NCBI RefSeq assembly: GCF_014066305.1
Contig: NW_023501041.1
Span: 558,001-622,000, forward strand
DNA: 64,000 nt
DNA from: Letharia columbiana
Taxonomy: Eukaryota; Ascomycota; Lecanoromycetes; Lecanorales; Parmeliaceae
Reading direction: 5' to 3'
Shown: in pieces, positions 1 to 10,435 of the stretch
How the letters are laid out: every line of letters begins with the position of its first letter
Position numbering within the stretch: position 1 is the stretch's first letter
The notes under the pieces: model-generated
What the model was told of the DNA's origin: nothing
The model's input: the letters and a program-made list of their open reading frames with translations, nothing else
Database searches by the model: none
Program-made: the position numbers and the translations under genes

Positions 1-2599
1 CATATTGCTGTACCCGACGCTAGTGTGGGCTTGCAAGGAATGATAGACACCATTGCCGAAAGCTCTGCCATGATCAGTCTTCTCGAAATGCAGACCCTCT
101 CTGACGATGCCGTGCCAGTTGTGCAAGGGACTACCATGCCACGCAAAGATGGTAGGATGTTTCGCATTCGGTGTTGTATCACGTATCGATGTCACGAATC
201 TCTGTTCTTTGTCTGGGGCACCTTGAGCAAAGCGAAATTGCATCCAGCCAGGCATCCCGGAAACTCTCTCTTCAGACTTGCGGTCGCTTCCCTCGAGGCT
301 GTCGACTTGGATGATGCAGGAGCGATTTGAAGCAATAATCCAACGAAGGACACCAAGCGCTGCTGGTGAGATTCGCTCAGCCCATTGGCGTAAGGAAGTG
401 TCCTGGCCGCCCTTGCTCCGAAGATAATCGCCCATCTGTTGCACACTGGGTAGGGTCTCTAGCAGCATACAGATTGAGTGCTGCTTTTCATGGTTGTCGA
501 GATCGTCGAAATTCTGATCATAGACAATGAATTGGACCTCCGGGTGCTGATTCGTTGAGGTTTCCGCGAAGATCGTTGGTGGGGGGGTTGTAGCTGGGGT
601 CAAAGTGCTTGGTATGTTGGCTCTGTTCGTACTCGAAAGGTGTCGCTGGGAAACACCCATAGCAGCCGGCTGGTCAGCTTTTCCAGTCTTCCTCGCGGCC
701 CGAACCACTGGTGCAGCTAGTCTGACCGCTGGATACAACACCTCGATCACCCTGCAATGATAACGTTCCTCTTGTAGCGTGGGAAGAACAAAAGATACCC
801 AATTGCCAGGATACAGCACTTGCGCGGCGCCCGGGGGGAACAGAAGCTCCATTTTCTGGCGATCAAATTTTGCTTTGTAGGTTGAGATTTCTTGCACGAA
901 TCCTTGTCTCTTAGGAGTCTGATAAGAGTTGACTCCATCAGTCATAGGGTAGGGTAAGGGAGGGTATGACATTTCATAGCTGATATTAGAGGCTTGGCGG
1001 TCCGTCATGAGTTTTGGTGCTGGAACCATAAGAGCCATACCAGTAGGAAGGTATCGAAGCTTGCGACAAGTGGCACTCGTGTAACAGAAGCTGACTAGAA
1101 GATCGACGACATGAGGCTGCGTTATGATTTCGTGTTCGATGCTCGGTCCGAAACCCAAGCTCATATACTGGTATAAGCATAATGGTCTCGAGCAGACATA
1201 GGGTTTCAGAGCTTCGAAATCGGCCTCCACTTTGCAGTTGCAAACCAAGCAGAATTCTGTGCATCGGACAAGGTGACGCAGTGCGAATTGCATGGCCGCC
1301 AGAGGAAATGAGCGCTCCTTCTTGTCACCGGTCATATGATCCTGGGTCACGAGCTTTGGTAATGTCTCCAGATGGTTGGAAGGATTCTCGGCCCAGTATT
1401 TGGGGTCTATAGCATTTTCTTCATCGAGATTCCGGCCTTGATTATCATTGAAGAACTCTTCTGCGCCACTCCAGTCAAAGCCCATTGCTTTGCGGTACCT
1501 GAGCAGGGGTATGAGTCGGTCGTTCAAGACATCGTCAAGTGGTTTGCCGATGAAGATACGACCTAAGACTCCTTTCCTAGACGTACTAGGTGCTTGAGTA
1601 GTAATGAGCTTCCGAGACTTGCTCTTGTCTTCCAAGACTGCGAAGGCAGCGATGGCCTCATCTATTGCAATCTTATACTTGGAGCTCAAGCCCACACGCA
1701 TTTGCACTCCACTACTCCCATAAGACATGCCCTGGCCGATAAGGCGGTCTAAATCCTTGTAGCCGGCGGTGTATCGTATGAGCAGCATGAAGTACTGGTT
1801 TTGTTCCAGATGCCATGCTTGTAAAGCTTCGTCCGAGATACCAAGCTTAGCAACACGGCATGCAATAGTCACAAATCCGTCTTGGCCATTGTTGAGCAAG
1901 TTGCCCAGGTAGGAAATTCGAAAGCCAGCGTCTTTGGCCAAACGAAGATCCTTGCGGATTCTTGCATTCGAGGCCCGGATAGTCGTGCGATCACCCAGAC
2001 CCAGCTGCGGAGCACTGTTCGATGAGTGATGCTTTGGCGATTTTGGGGACCAGACCCCGGCGTCACTGTCATATTCATCTGGGTCGTCAGATTCTTCGGG
2101 CTCGAGATCGGAGTCAATCTGCATAGGATCACCATCGTCAATGTCCACGGGATTGTGTCTGGAGCCCGCGGTTGCCCTGTCAAGTGTCTTGACAATCTTG
2201 GCCATCATGTCCGAGACTTTCATGCCAGGGCAGTTGCTCATGTCGTCTAACGCTGAGTGGATGGATTGGGGCACATTTTCAGAATTGGTGTAAAACATGT
2301 ACATATGTGATTCGGGGTATTCTCCAAGATCTGTAACCAAAATCAGTGATCTCCGTCAAATGAGTTCCTCGTGGTACCCTTTTTTCTGATTGTCGGTTGC
2401 TCATACCACCATGCCTAGACAGCTAGGGGGGTCACTCACCCGGAACCATGATTGTAATTTCTGTAGCATCTCCATCGCTTATGTGATAGTGGAAGTTGAT
2501 CATGCCATCTTCCTCCCCTGTTTTTAGACGTGACACATTAATTCGGTCAAAGACCTTGGTGGCCTCCTGCAGGTCAGCAACAAACGCCTTGCGAGGCAT
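1..2599 (-). CDS. PARP-domain protein of the fungal PARP / ubiquitin-conjugating (E2) fusion type, 3' end outside window
   Basis: Seen: ATG at 2599, exon 1 2599-2440, intron 2439-2331 (GTGAGT..TTACAG), then one open frame from 2330 to position 1 without a stop, giving at least 830 residues. The N-terminus (about 1-75) has an alpha+beta character like RWD domains. A cysteine cluster (C410, C414, C417, C419, C433, C438; core CLVCNC) precedes PLCLYQYMSLGFGPSIE, a signature I associate with this fungal family. The PARP catalytic part starts near 770: WHGS (H785, G786) and FGNGVYHS (Y816) supply the NAD-binding His and Tyr. Known: PARP6/8-type proteins are mono-ADP-ribosyltransferases, and many Pezizomycotina have a version with a C-terminal E2 fold. 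Inferred: the rest of the PARP domain and a possible E2 domain lie left of position 1. It is divergent from the COG7-like gene. The family is likely; the fusion itself cannot be seen here. Confidence 0.85.
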
Positions 2600-3185
2600 G
2601 GTGGCAGTGGGAGAGTGTATTGGTTGTGTAACCTTCCACAGACGCTAAGATGTGGGAAAAAAGAGAGAGAGATAGTGTTCGGAAAGAATAACGACCGGGG
2701 AGCTCTATTAAGAGTGGGAGTGTTGCTATTAAAATGAAGTCTAAGTGTTGTGGGATGTGGTGTGTCAAGGGGAAGTGATTCTTCCAATTGAGTCTGTGCT
2801 TGGCTTCTTGCCGTAGATGTGCTTGCCGTTCCAGAAATATTTGGGTTGTGAGAATGATTCTACTTCAGAATGCGAGGACCTAAAAATCTAAGAACTCCAA
2901 GTATCAAACAAAAAAAAGAAGACCCATTACCTCATATCCTGAGCGTATTGGGTGAGCTGTTCTCAGGCAACAATCCCACATTGTTTTGGACAAGGCTGTG
3001 ACCGCGAGCCTCCAAGGATTCAACCCCGGATCCTTGCCAAGTTATCGTTATCTTAGCTCCGGGAGCTATAATAGCTCAGGAACGTCACCAGCTCTATCAA
3101 AAATGTGGGGAATGGGACAAGAGACGGGAATCTTCAAGCAGCACCACTACACTAAAACAACACCTTACTTTCAGAGGGATTCAAA
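2600..3185. promoter_or_regulatory. Divergent intergenic region between the PARP gene and the COG7-like gene
   Basis: This 0.59-kb non-coding stretch must hold the 5' ends of two genes read away from each other. It has a purine-rich tract at 2660-2680 (pyrimidine-rich in the PARP direction) and a short A-run near 2910. I found no clear TATA box. Open frames here (for example 2524-2787 minus and 2986-3189 plus) are low-complexity or match no family I know, so I treat them as chance. Confidence 0.5.
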
Positions 3186-3242
3186 GTGAAGAGACCCTCG
3201 GATCTCTACCACATTGACGACAGCTCAAATCCGAGCCTCGCA

Positions 3243-4220
3243 ATGGAACTGTCCCGACCTCCGAACCCTCACATCGCCGAACCCCTCCTCCACCCCTTCC
3301 TCTCACCCACCTTCTCCCCAACCGCCTACCTCAACGACACCCTCCCCACCACCACCTCAAAGCCCACCCCGACCCTCTCATCCATCGCCACCCAAACCCA
3401 AACCCAAATCTCCGCCCTCGCCGCCCAGACGACCCGCCTTTCCACAACCCTCACGGGCCTCACGGACGACATCCTGCGCACCAGCTCGCGGCTCGCTTAC
3501 GAAGTCGAATTGCTGCGCGGGGAAGCACTGTCGCTTGCCGATTCGCTCTCATCGAGCGGGGCTCTGGACGAGGCGATACGGGGATTCGTGCCAAAAGGCT
3601 TGGACGCTGCGTCCTCGCCCACGGACGTCCCCTCGTCGCCTGCGCGGACCGGGCATGGCAGCCAGTCGGCATCACCGAGCGCCCCTCGCAAACCCTCCCT
3701 CCCGTCCGATCCATCGAAGAAAGAACCCGAAGCTCTGCCCCACCTCCGGACCCTCCTGCAAGTCCGCTCGTCTTTGCAAACCGTAATCCAGCGCTTCAAC
3801 CTCGCCTTGTCGTTCCCGATGCCGCCTTCCCTGTTGGCAACGAATACATCTTCTCTCATCTCCGTCTCTGCGCCGAACGTAGATCCGGATCTGGAGTCCA
3901 AAGGCCAAGCTGCGCTGGCTCGGTTTAAACAGGAAGTATTGGAGATGCTGGAGCGAGGAGATTTGGCAACGGCCAAAGCGAGAGTACAGGAATTGAGGGA
4001 TGTGTGCGAGATATGGAAGGGTACGAGTGAGGAGAGAGCGAGGGGAAAGTGGGTCGATGGATTGGAGGCTGTTGTTGAAGATAGGGAAAGGGGAAAAGCT
4101 AGTGGTAGGCCTATGCTGGAGAAGAGAGAGGGAAGTGCGGTCAGAGGAGTGGAGACGAGTGGAAGTGGAGCAGGGCCCGGGTTTCTCAGAAGGCTGAGGG
4201 ATGAGATCTATATGGAATAA
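3243..4220 (+). CDS. cog7: COG7-like subunit of the conserved oligomeric Golgi complex
   Basis: This is a single-exon frame of 325 residues from ATG 3243; an in-frame ATG at 3186 would add 19 residues. I prefer 3243 because the text after it, HPFLSPTFSPTAYLNDTL, matches the usual COG7 opening (an 'F-S/L-x-x-F-s-x-x-x-W/Y-l-N' motif). Next comes a long heptad-like helix (STLTGLTDDILRTSSRLAYEVELLRGEALSLAD), as in vesicle-tethering subunits, then a Pro/Ser-rich linker (about residues 110-160) and a second helical part ending KARVQELRDVCEIWKG. Known: the COG complex tethers retrograde vesicles at the Golgi and keeps glycosyltransferases in place; fungal COG7 is much shorter than the ~770-residue animal protein. 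No transmembrane segment or signal peptide is visible. It is convergent with the AT-hook gene, with 144 bases between the stops. The assignment rests on the N-terminus and architecture, so it is probable, not certain. Confidence 0.7.
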   Translation: MELSRPPNPHIAEPLLHPFLSPTFSPTAYLNDTLPTTTSKPTPTLSSIATQTQTQISALAAQTTRLSTTLTGLTDDILRTSSRLAYEVELLRGEALSLADSLSSSGALDEAIRGFVPKGLDAASSPTDVPSSPARTGHGSQSASPSAPRKPSLPSDPSKKEPEALPHLRTLLQVRSSLQTVIQRFNLALSFPMPPSLLATNTSSLISVSAPNVDPDLESKGQAALARFKQEVLEMLERGDLATAKARVQELRDVCEIWKGTSEERARGKWVDGLEAVVEDRERGKASGRPMLEKREGSAVRGVETSGSGAGPGFLRRLRDEIYME

Positions 4221-4364
4221 GCTGCATGTAGGAATGTCACGTTCTCGCATGTAGGAAGAGCTACGATCAGGTCGAAAACTGCTATGCAGACCAAGGGATT
4301 CGACCCGCTATTACTGGCGCAAAGATATCCAGCTTCTCTGACCGACGAGACAAGCTAAAACGCA
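4221..4364. other. Convergent 3' spacer
   Basis: A 144-base gap separates the stop codons of the COG7-like gene (+) and the AT-hook gene (-). It must contain both 3' UTR ends. I checked it for a tRNA on the minus strand because of a GGTCGAATCCC string near 4300, but no cloverleaf can be formed. Confidence 0.6.
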
Positions 4365-7300
4365 TCAGGCCTTGTTCTTCCAACTAGGTAACCCATCGAA
4401 CTCCCTCCTCTTCCGCTCAAAATACGCACTCTCGTTACTCGCCCAATCGATATCATCCTTCGTCCACTTTTTATCACCCTGATCTCTCAGTCCAATCCTC
4501 TCTCCCTTCGACCTATCAACTTCAATCTCCCCTCTCTTGACCATACCCACCCAAAGCGCTACGCACATGGCGATGACCATCCCCTCATCAATCCACCGCG
4601 CTCCCGGCTCACCCAGTGCAAAACCGCGCTCATCCAATAAGACCATGAAAGCATCGGTAATGCCACAGTCCTCTGGGGTTATCTTTCGAGACCAGCCAAG
4701 TTTAGTGGTGACGTACGCTCCGCGGTAGCGTGCAGATGGAGAGCGTGGGTTGAAAGGGAAAAGGTGGGCTCCGTAGAGGAGGGAGCCGTAGTAGAGAGGA
4801 CCGAGAGCGCGGAAATGGCATTCTTCCCAGGGTGTAAGCTGGCATAGAGGTTCATGCGGAGAAGAGCACAGGATGTCCTCCTTTGTTGCTGCGGGAGGGA
4901 GGGAAGCGGCTTGCGCGAAGACAGACCAGATGGGGGCAGTGAGGCGGGAAAGCCAAGAAGTTGAGGACTGTATGGGTTGCAAGGACTGGATAGGTCGGAT
5001 AGGTCGGATAGGTCGGTCAGGTCGGTTAGAGACGCTTAGTGGGCCTGTCTTCTTTTGAAGGAGACGTGGGTCGATAGCGGCTTCGCTGTCCTTTGATGTT
5101 CGCAAAATGGGCTCAACTGACGTGCCTTCTGTGATTTTCAGAGTTGTAATCTTCTCCGAGACCTCTATGACATGTTTCAGAAGGGCTTCCTTCGGAGTGG
5201 TCGGAGTGGGAGGCAACTCTCGCACAGCATGGTTCTCGCTGGGCGTTACGATCACGGGAGACTTTGTTGTCTGGTCAGTGTGTTGTATGGAGCCGTGGTC
5301 ATGTGTGTGTTCCGCAGACGTTGCTATGTTGCTATCTTCGTCGTTGCTAAGGAGCGGACTCTCAACAGGCCAGGCCTTTGATGCTTCTAGTTGGATTTGT
5401 GCTTCAGCCTTCCTCGTGTTCTCCAGCGAAATATCGAGAACGGAGTCTGCTGATATGTCCGAATGATCTTGACTTTTGCCCTTCCGAGCATTTCGTCTCT
5501 TCGAAGCTCTTGCCTGGGACTGATCCGGCTGCCAAAACAAGTCCGACTCTGTGGGCTCCACTTCATCGCTGTAGATGACTTGGCTATTGCGCCTCCAAGG
5601 GCTTGGTATTTTGCTCCTACGAGGCTTGAGAAACTCCGGCTGTAGAAAAACATCCGATGCCTCGGGTGTCGTCTCTTTAGACTGATCTGCAGGTTGCGCT
5701 TCTGCTTGCCAGATATCGCTGTCAGCTACATCCTCCTCCAGGTCTTGCTTTTCTTCTTCCTCATCATCACTATCGATGACGATGACTTGACTGTTGTTGG
5801 CCATCTCGATCTGCTTGCTCACAGCCTCCCTTTCTCGCTGCCACTCTTCTTTTCTTGCAATCATTGTGTGATCGATGGCCGAGGCGTTTGGTCCTATCGA
5901 CTCGTCACTCACGAGAACCTGCGCGCTCATCGACGCGGGTACTTCTTGCTTGATCGGAGTGTCTGCTTTCCAGCTCATACGGTCATCTTCCTCATCGACC
6001 AAACTTCTCTCTGGACTGGGTAACTGGTTATTCGAGAGTAGAGGATACCTGACTTGCCTTTCAGATCCTGGGGCTTTCATAAGGTGACCTTCTTTGGGAT
6101 CAGAGGCAGGTAGTTGAGGGTAACTGGGGTTACTTGTCTGGTGAAAGACGTCGTCTCCTTCCTTCATGCCTGCAACAGATTCCTGTGAAGTTTGCCGCTG
6201 TCTCTTTGAAAGTTCTTCCCCGAGTCTAAGGCCAGCTTTCAATTCCCTCCTCGTACCTGCACCAAAGCCTCGAAATAGGTCGTCTAAACGCTCTTCTGGC
6301 AATTTGTCCTTTGGCACACGATGCGAGAGTTCGCGCTGAGGTGCTGGCTCCTCTACGGCCAAGACCGGAGACGGCTTCTGAGACCCTTGGGACGACGAAT
6401 CCAGCTTCTGGCTTCGGTCTTTGGGGCTCAGCACTCCTTGGAGTGCGATACCTGCGCGAACAACTTTCGCAAGTTTGGGTGTCCCATCTGACGGAATATC
6501 AAGTTGACGTGGCGATGACCGATTCTTGAAAGCCTCGGGTGCTGGTGAGACTGAGGGTGAGGATGTAATGGTTGGAGTATGCTCATGCAGGCTTCCATAC
6601 TGCTGCGGGGAACTGACAGAATTGTCTCCCATGGATGGTAGCGATGATACTGATACCATACTAAAACCCTCACTCTCGAGTATGGAGTTATACTCTTGGT
6701 ACTGACCAGTCGGATCGAATTCTGTTTGATCCTGAGCGTCGTCTCCATGTGGGCTACGTGAGCGAGTGTCGCGATTGATCATGGATCGCCACCCATCTTC
6801 ATTTTGCTGTCCAAGGGCTGACTGCCCGCAAGACGTTCCCGAAACTAAGCTCTGCTCTATTTGCGGTGTGAGCGCCTCATGCGATTGATATGATCTCTGG
6901 TCCGTTTGTTCTTCCTCACCCTGTTGACTTTTGAGTGTCCACGCCAGCTCTTTGGGGACATCCCCCGCAACTCCTGCTGAGCTAGATTGGCTTTCAATAT
7001 CCGAATCCACAGCAATTTTCATAGGTGTGATCTCCTGCCTCCTTCCCCTACTCTTCGTCCGTGCAATTTTTGACCTTGTCTCAGCCGTTTCTTCTCCACC
7101 AACTAATGATGATCCCAACCACACATCGAGGTCATTCTTTTGGGGTAGACCCAGGCTGGCCTCAGTATCCTTGGGCTCTATACTCTTTCTTGGCCTTCCT
7201 CTGGGCTTCTTAGGTGGCGTGGCTGTCTCACTGTGTGCATCCACCTCTTGCTTCTTCGGAGACTCAAGTATGGTTTTTCGTCTCCCTCCTGCTTTTGGTT

Positions 7301-7751
7301 TTGGGGTACCTGCCCTCTTCACTGGATTTTCAAGGGACTTTCTCGGTCGGCCTCTTCCCTTCTTCTCCACGACTGGTGGTGTATCGTCGCCGCCTTTCAA
7401 GGGCACCGTAATGGTAGTGGTCCGCTCTGTCAGGCGTTTCGTAGGGGAAATTTCCGATCTCTGTATCTCGTCGACTTGCTCAGCTTGGACTGTAAGGCGG
7501 ATCCGCCATGGACTTGTAGGGTGTGTTGTTTGCCTCGGCGACTTCATGGGTGACACATTGCGCCTAGGATTTGGTGGGGTGTTGATGTAGAATTCCTGAA
7601 CTTGTGCATTACCCGATGCTTCGATCAAGGCTTTGCGTGGGGTGGTTAGAGAGCGGCGGCCTTCTTTCGTTGGTGAATGGCTAGGGATGCTCCCATTCGA
7701 CATGCCAAGTGGATCGGGTGAAGAGAGCAGCATGTCTTTGGTGGGTGCCAT
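4365..7751 (-). CDS. Large AT-hook DNA-binding protein with a SUMO-interaction-like motif and a conserved C-terminal domain
   Basis: This uninterrupted frame gives 1,128 residues from ATG 7751. The frame stays open slightly upstream to a GTG at 7763, but the ATG is the plausible start. Two AT-hooks with the GRGRPRK/RGRPRK core lie at about residues 131-139 and 182-191, in a basic, Ser/Thr/Pro-rich N-terminus with several SP/TP sites. A motif LDDLFRGFGAGTRRELK near 490 looks like a short conserved patch. VIVIDSDDEEEE near 656-667 resembles a SUMO-interaction motif (hydrophobic core followed by acids). Near 915-935 is a Pro/Ile/Gln repeat (RPIRPIRPI). The last ~180 residues (from SWLSRLTAPIWSVFAQ) look folded, with many aromatic residues. 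Known: AT-hooks bind the minor groove of AT-rich DNA. Inferred: a nuclear chromatin-associated protein. I do not recognise the C-terminal domain by name. Confidence 0.8.
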   Translation of the reverse strand: MAPTKDMLLSSPDPLGMSNGSIPSHSPTKEGRRSLTTPRKALIEASGNAQVQEFYINTPPNPRRNVSPMKSPRQTTHPTSPWRIRLTVQAEQVDEIQRSEISPTKRLTERTTTITVPLKGGDDTPPVVEKKGRGRPRKSLENPVKRAGTPKPKAGGRRKTILESPKKQEVDAHSETATPPKKPRGRPRKSIEPKDTEASLGLPQKNDLDVWLGSSLVGGEETAETRSKIARTKSRGRRQEITPMKIAVDSDIESQSSSAGVAGDVPKELAWTLKSQQGEEEQTDQRSYQSHEALTPQIEQSLVSGTSCGQSALGQQNEDGWRSMINRDTRSRSPHGDDAQDQTEFDPTGQYQEYNSILESEGFSMVSVSSLPSMGDNSVSSPQQYGSLHEHTPTITSSPSVSPAPEAFKNRSSPRQLDIPSDGTPKLAKVVRAGIALQGVLSPKDRSQKLDSSSQGSQKPSPVLAVEEPAPQRELSHRVPKDKLPEERLDDLFRGFGAGTRRELKAGLRLGEELSKRQRQTSQESVAGMKEGDDVFHQTSNPSYPQLPASDPKEGHLMKAPGSERQVRYPLLSNNQLPSPERSLVDEEDDRMSWKADTPIKQEVPASMSAQVLVSDESIGPNASAIDHTMIARKEEWQREREAVSKQIEMANNSQVIVIDSDDEEEEKQDLEEDVADSDIWQAEAQPADQSKETTPEASDVFLQPEFLKPRRSKIPSPWRRNSQVIYSDEVEPTESDLFWQPDQSQARASKRRNARKGKSQDHSDISADSVLDISLENTRKAEAQIQLEASKAWPVESPLLSNDEDSNIATSAEHTHDHGSIQHTDQTTKSPVIVTPSENHAVRELPPTPTTPKEALLKHVIEVSEKITTLKITEGTSVEPILRTSKDSEAAIDPRLLQKKTGPLSVSNRPDRPIRPIRPIQSLQPIQSSTSWLSRLTAPIWSVFAQAASLPPAATKEDILCSSPHEPLCQLTPWEECHFRALGPLYYGSLLYGAHLFPFNPRSPSARYRGAYVTTKLGWSRKITPEDCGITDAFMVLLDERGFALGEPGARWIDEGMVIAMCVALWVGMVKRGEIEVDRSKGERIGLRDQGDKKWTKDDIDWASNESAYFERKRREFDGLPSWKNKA

Positions 7752-8234
7752 GTTTGCGGTCACAGTCCCTCAATTAGAGCTGGACACTTTCTAAAGTATA
7801 TCTTGAAGTCACGCCAATACACGAAATCGTTGTTGTGTTGCGCGAGTATGTGGGCTCAAGAAGTTCGTAGTCCCAAAAGATAATAAACAAAGCCAGCGCT
7901 AGTCTGGCGCTTAAGTCCGATTATTCGGACATAAACCCTGGCAAGCTTGGCAGACGCTGGCCCGTTTCAGATTGTACACCACTATGGGTGTCAAGCCGGC
8001 TGAATTTGCAGTCGCTATACAGAATATATATTTCGTTTTCCAGAATGTTATCAAAATTGTTGGTCTTGTCAAGATTTAAAGGACTGCACTACAACGACCG
8101 CCAACGGCAGCGCGCCGAGAGCAGAACCACGAAGAAGCGTCTTGACAATTAATTCATTATCATTATCTAATTCCTGTCCTACTCACTTATATTTACATGC
8201 TCGTACTTCTCAGCACCCTCTCCTCCTGGCTATC
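7752..8234. promoter_or_regulatory. Promoter region of the AT-hook gene and 3' flank of the epimerase gene
   Basis: This 483-base stretch has no convincing ORF; a plus-strand frame from 8142 is a shadow of the epimerase gene. The AT-hook gene reads away to the left, so its promoter lies in the first few hundred bases. A small GC-rich imperfect palindrome (ccagcgctagtctggcgctta, at about 7893) is visible, of unknown meaning. Confidence 0.4.
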
Positions 8235-9502
8235 TCACGGTTTCACAATACTGAAGTCGTACTGGGCAAAATTCACAGCTGGCTGAGTCGTAGGGGTATA
8301 GATCTGGTATTGGTCTTGTCCCCATTGCGGATTGTTAATGCCGTCAATCCATTGCTGAGTCTCAATCACCAGACATCCGAATTTCGGCACATACGAGGTG
8401 CTATTCCCATGTTGCTGGCTCATCTTGACAGGAATGGTGCCGTTGAGGTTGTCACACGCATAAAGCTGCAGACTCTGCTGGTTGGTGTAGACATCCAGCT
8501 GAATACCAGTAACGCTGGAATACATTGTGAGGACGCTGATATCTGTAGCTTCTGGCGAGGAGTACCGGGGACGGTCAAGGATAAAGGCATTGTCGTAGCC
8601 GGTGCAATTGAATCCACAGTCATCGATGGCGTTGAGGATGTCCCTTCCAATTTGTTTTGGAGAGGTGAAATCAAGGGATGAGCCGTTGACGATGCCGATC
8701 GTGCCATTAGGTACTTCAATGTTGTCGATCTGCACATAGCGCGCAGAGTAGGGCATATGGAGTGTATCGTTCAAAATTGTCAGGTCTGATGGGTTGGAGA
8801 AAGCGTCAAGGTTCCAGTAGACGTGGTTGGCAAGCATGATGGGAGTCGGTTCGTCGAGAGGTATTGACACAAGTCTGGAAGTCCACGTTGGACCAGAAGA
8901 CACTGTGTACGTTGCGTACGTGATGACGGTCCCAGGAAAGCCTTCATATCCTTGGTCGAGAAGCGAGAAGGTGATCGAGCTTGTATTGCTGGAAACCACC
9001 GTCCAGTTTCTCTGGTCGTATCCCACATTGCCGCCGTGTAATGTGTCTTCTCCGCCATGCTCATTTTCAGGAATGTGGGAGGTGACGCCTCTGGATTACA
9101 GTTTCGCAGTCAGCATTGCTTACTTGTGGGATCGTAGCGGGGTTCGGAGGCTCTAGACTGATCCGACAAAGAAAATGTGAACTCGGAGCGTACGCACTGC
9201 ACAGTGAAAGTGCCGTTCTTGATGCGATTGGCATAGCGACCCACTACTGCTCCAAAGTATGTGTGATCGGTTTCGGTATCGTTCAGGTATGTAGCGCCAC
9301 TGTCGTAGCCAAGAATAACATCTTGGGGCTTTCCATTCTTGTCTGGGACTAAGAGGTTTGTAAGTCGGGCGCCGTAAGGTATGAAGCTTGCGTTGATGCC
9401 AGGCGCAGAGATTGTGTACTTGGTGAAGACACTTGAACCGCTTGAGTTCTGAGCCAAAGCTCCGAGCGAGAGCGCAGACAAAGCAAGGAGAGGGAAAATC
9501 AT
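8235..9502 (-). CDS. Secreted aldose 1-epimerase (galactose mutarotase family)
   Basis: Two exons: 9502-9198 and 9090-8235. The intron at 9197-9091 has donor GTGCGT, a branch-like GCTGAC and acceptor CCAG. Splicing gives 386 residues and restores the family text ..TFTVQGVTSHIPENEHGGEDTLHGG... The start is set by a clear signal peptide (residues 1-17, ending ALA). Landmarks: GRYANRI at 88-94; LHGG with H120; NHVYWNL with H191; GYDNAF with D268; VIETQ with E345. The His/His/Asp/Glu set matches the substrate-binding and acid/base residues of GalM-type mutarotases. Known: these enzymes interconvert alpha and beta anomers of aldoses such as galactose and glucose. Inferred: an extracellular or wall-associated enzyme. 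Several N-x-S/T sites fit secretion. No sugar-metabolism partner lies next to it. Confidence 0.92.
9091..9197 (-). other. Intron of the aldose 1-epimerase gene
   Basis: A 107-base phase-2 intron that begins GTGCGTACG and ends TAATCCAG on the minus strand, with a GCTGAC branch-like sequence about 30 bases before the acceptor. Reading through it gives an early stop. Removing it joins two halves of a conserved mutarotase motif, which is the main support. Confidence 0.85.
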
Positions 9503-10435
9503 ATTGGTTAGCTGTTCGCTTTGTAAAATGTCGGTTTTGACAACCAGCGAGATGTGGAAGAAGCTTGGAAGAGAGCGATGAAGAGGAGCTGCGACCCTGA
9601 CCTACGTTTTATATTTGGTAGATGGTCTATGCTCTACCCATGACACTCGTGCCTGATCTTTTCAACGTCTGCGGGGTTACGACATCGACAGGAACGAGAC
9701 TTCTCTCCCGAGTCTGATGCAATAACGCTCGACCTGCAGGGATAGCTGTTTTCTTAGCCTGAATGGCTGGGGCTTAAGGCGGGACGAGAGGACTCGGACT
9801 GCATACCGATTAGCTGTTTTGCTTGAGCTTGATCGAAGAGCTCCGGGCGAGTCACCAGCGTTGAGGGGTCTGGAGATGCGGGGTGTGACCGAGTGGGGAA
9901 CCCCTGCTAGCGTTGAGCGCTTAAACAATCGGCCAATGACATTTTTTTACCCACACGGCTGATGTCTTCCCCGTAGACTTCAATGCGGGGCTCAAGATCG
10001 ACCATCTTGTCTGTTTGACAAGGCAGGCGAGAGGTCGTGCCCAAGACCATGGCGGTAAAAGTTTGAAGTGTATTACGGTGTCCTGCAGTCTCGTGCTTGC
10101 ATATCAAGACCGAGACTCATTCCCTCGGTCCAATTGTGCGGGCATCACATCTACCGTCCTAGCCATTCGAGGAACGATTTCTGTTTGGGTCACTGAGAGA
10201 GCATTCATCATGCTCTGCGGAACAGAGGTTTTGAAGTGCACACGAAATGCTACCTGAAGAGATCTAGACCCTGCTGCGAATAGCTCGGCTCATGGATTTG
10301 GGGACTCGTGCCAGCCTCGAGGAAATCCACAAGACCCGCCGTCGTAATTGACCGTTGCACCCTTTCCATTACTTCAGACTCCAATTTCTTTCCCTCGCAA
10401 CTTCTTCCTTGTCTCGACGATCTTTAACTACCGAG

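Noticed and set aside
2986..3189. 67-codon plus-strand ORF upstream of the COG7-like gene
   Set aside because: Low-information sequence in the divergent promoter region, without splice link to the downstream gene or known similarity.
4230..4360. tRNA-like T-arm string (GGTCGAATCCC on the minus strand)
   Set aside because: No acceptor stem, D-arm or anticodon arm can be folded around it.
7752..7763. Start of the AT-hook protein four codons upstream
   Set aside because: The upstream codon is GTG; the first ATG in frame is at 7751.
8142..8681. 179-codon plus-strand ORF over the epimerase gene
   Set aside because: It is the antisense shadow of the mutarotase coding region.
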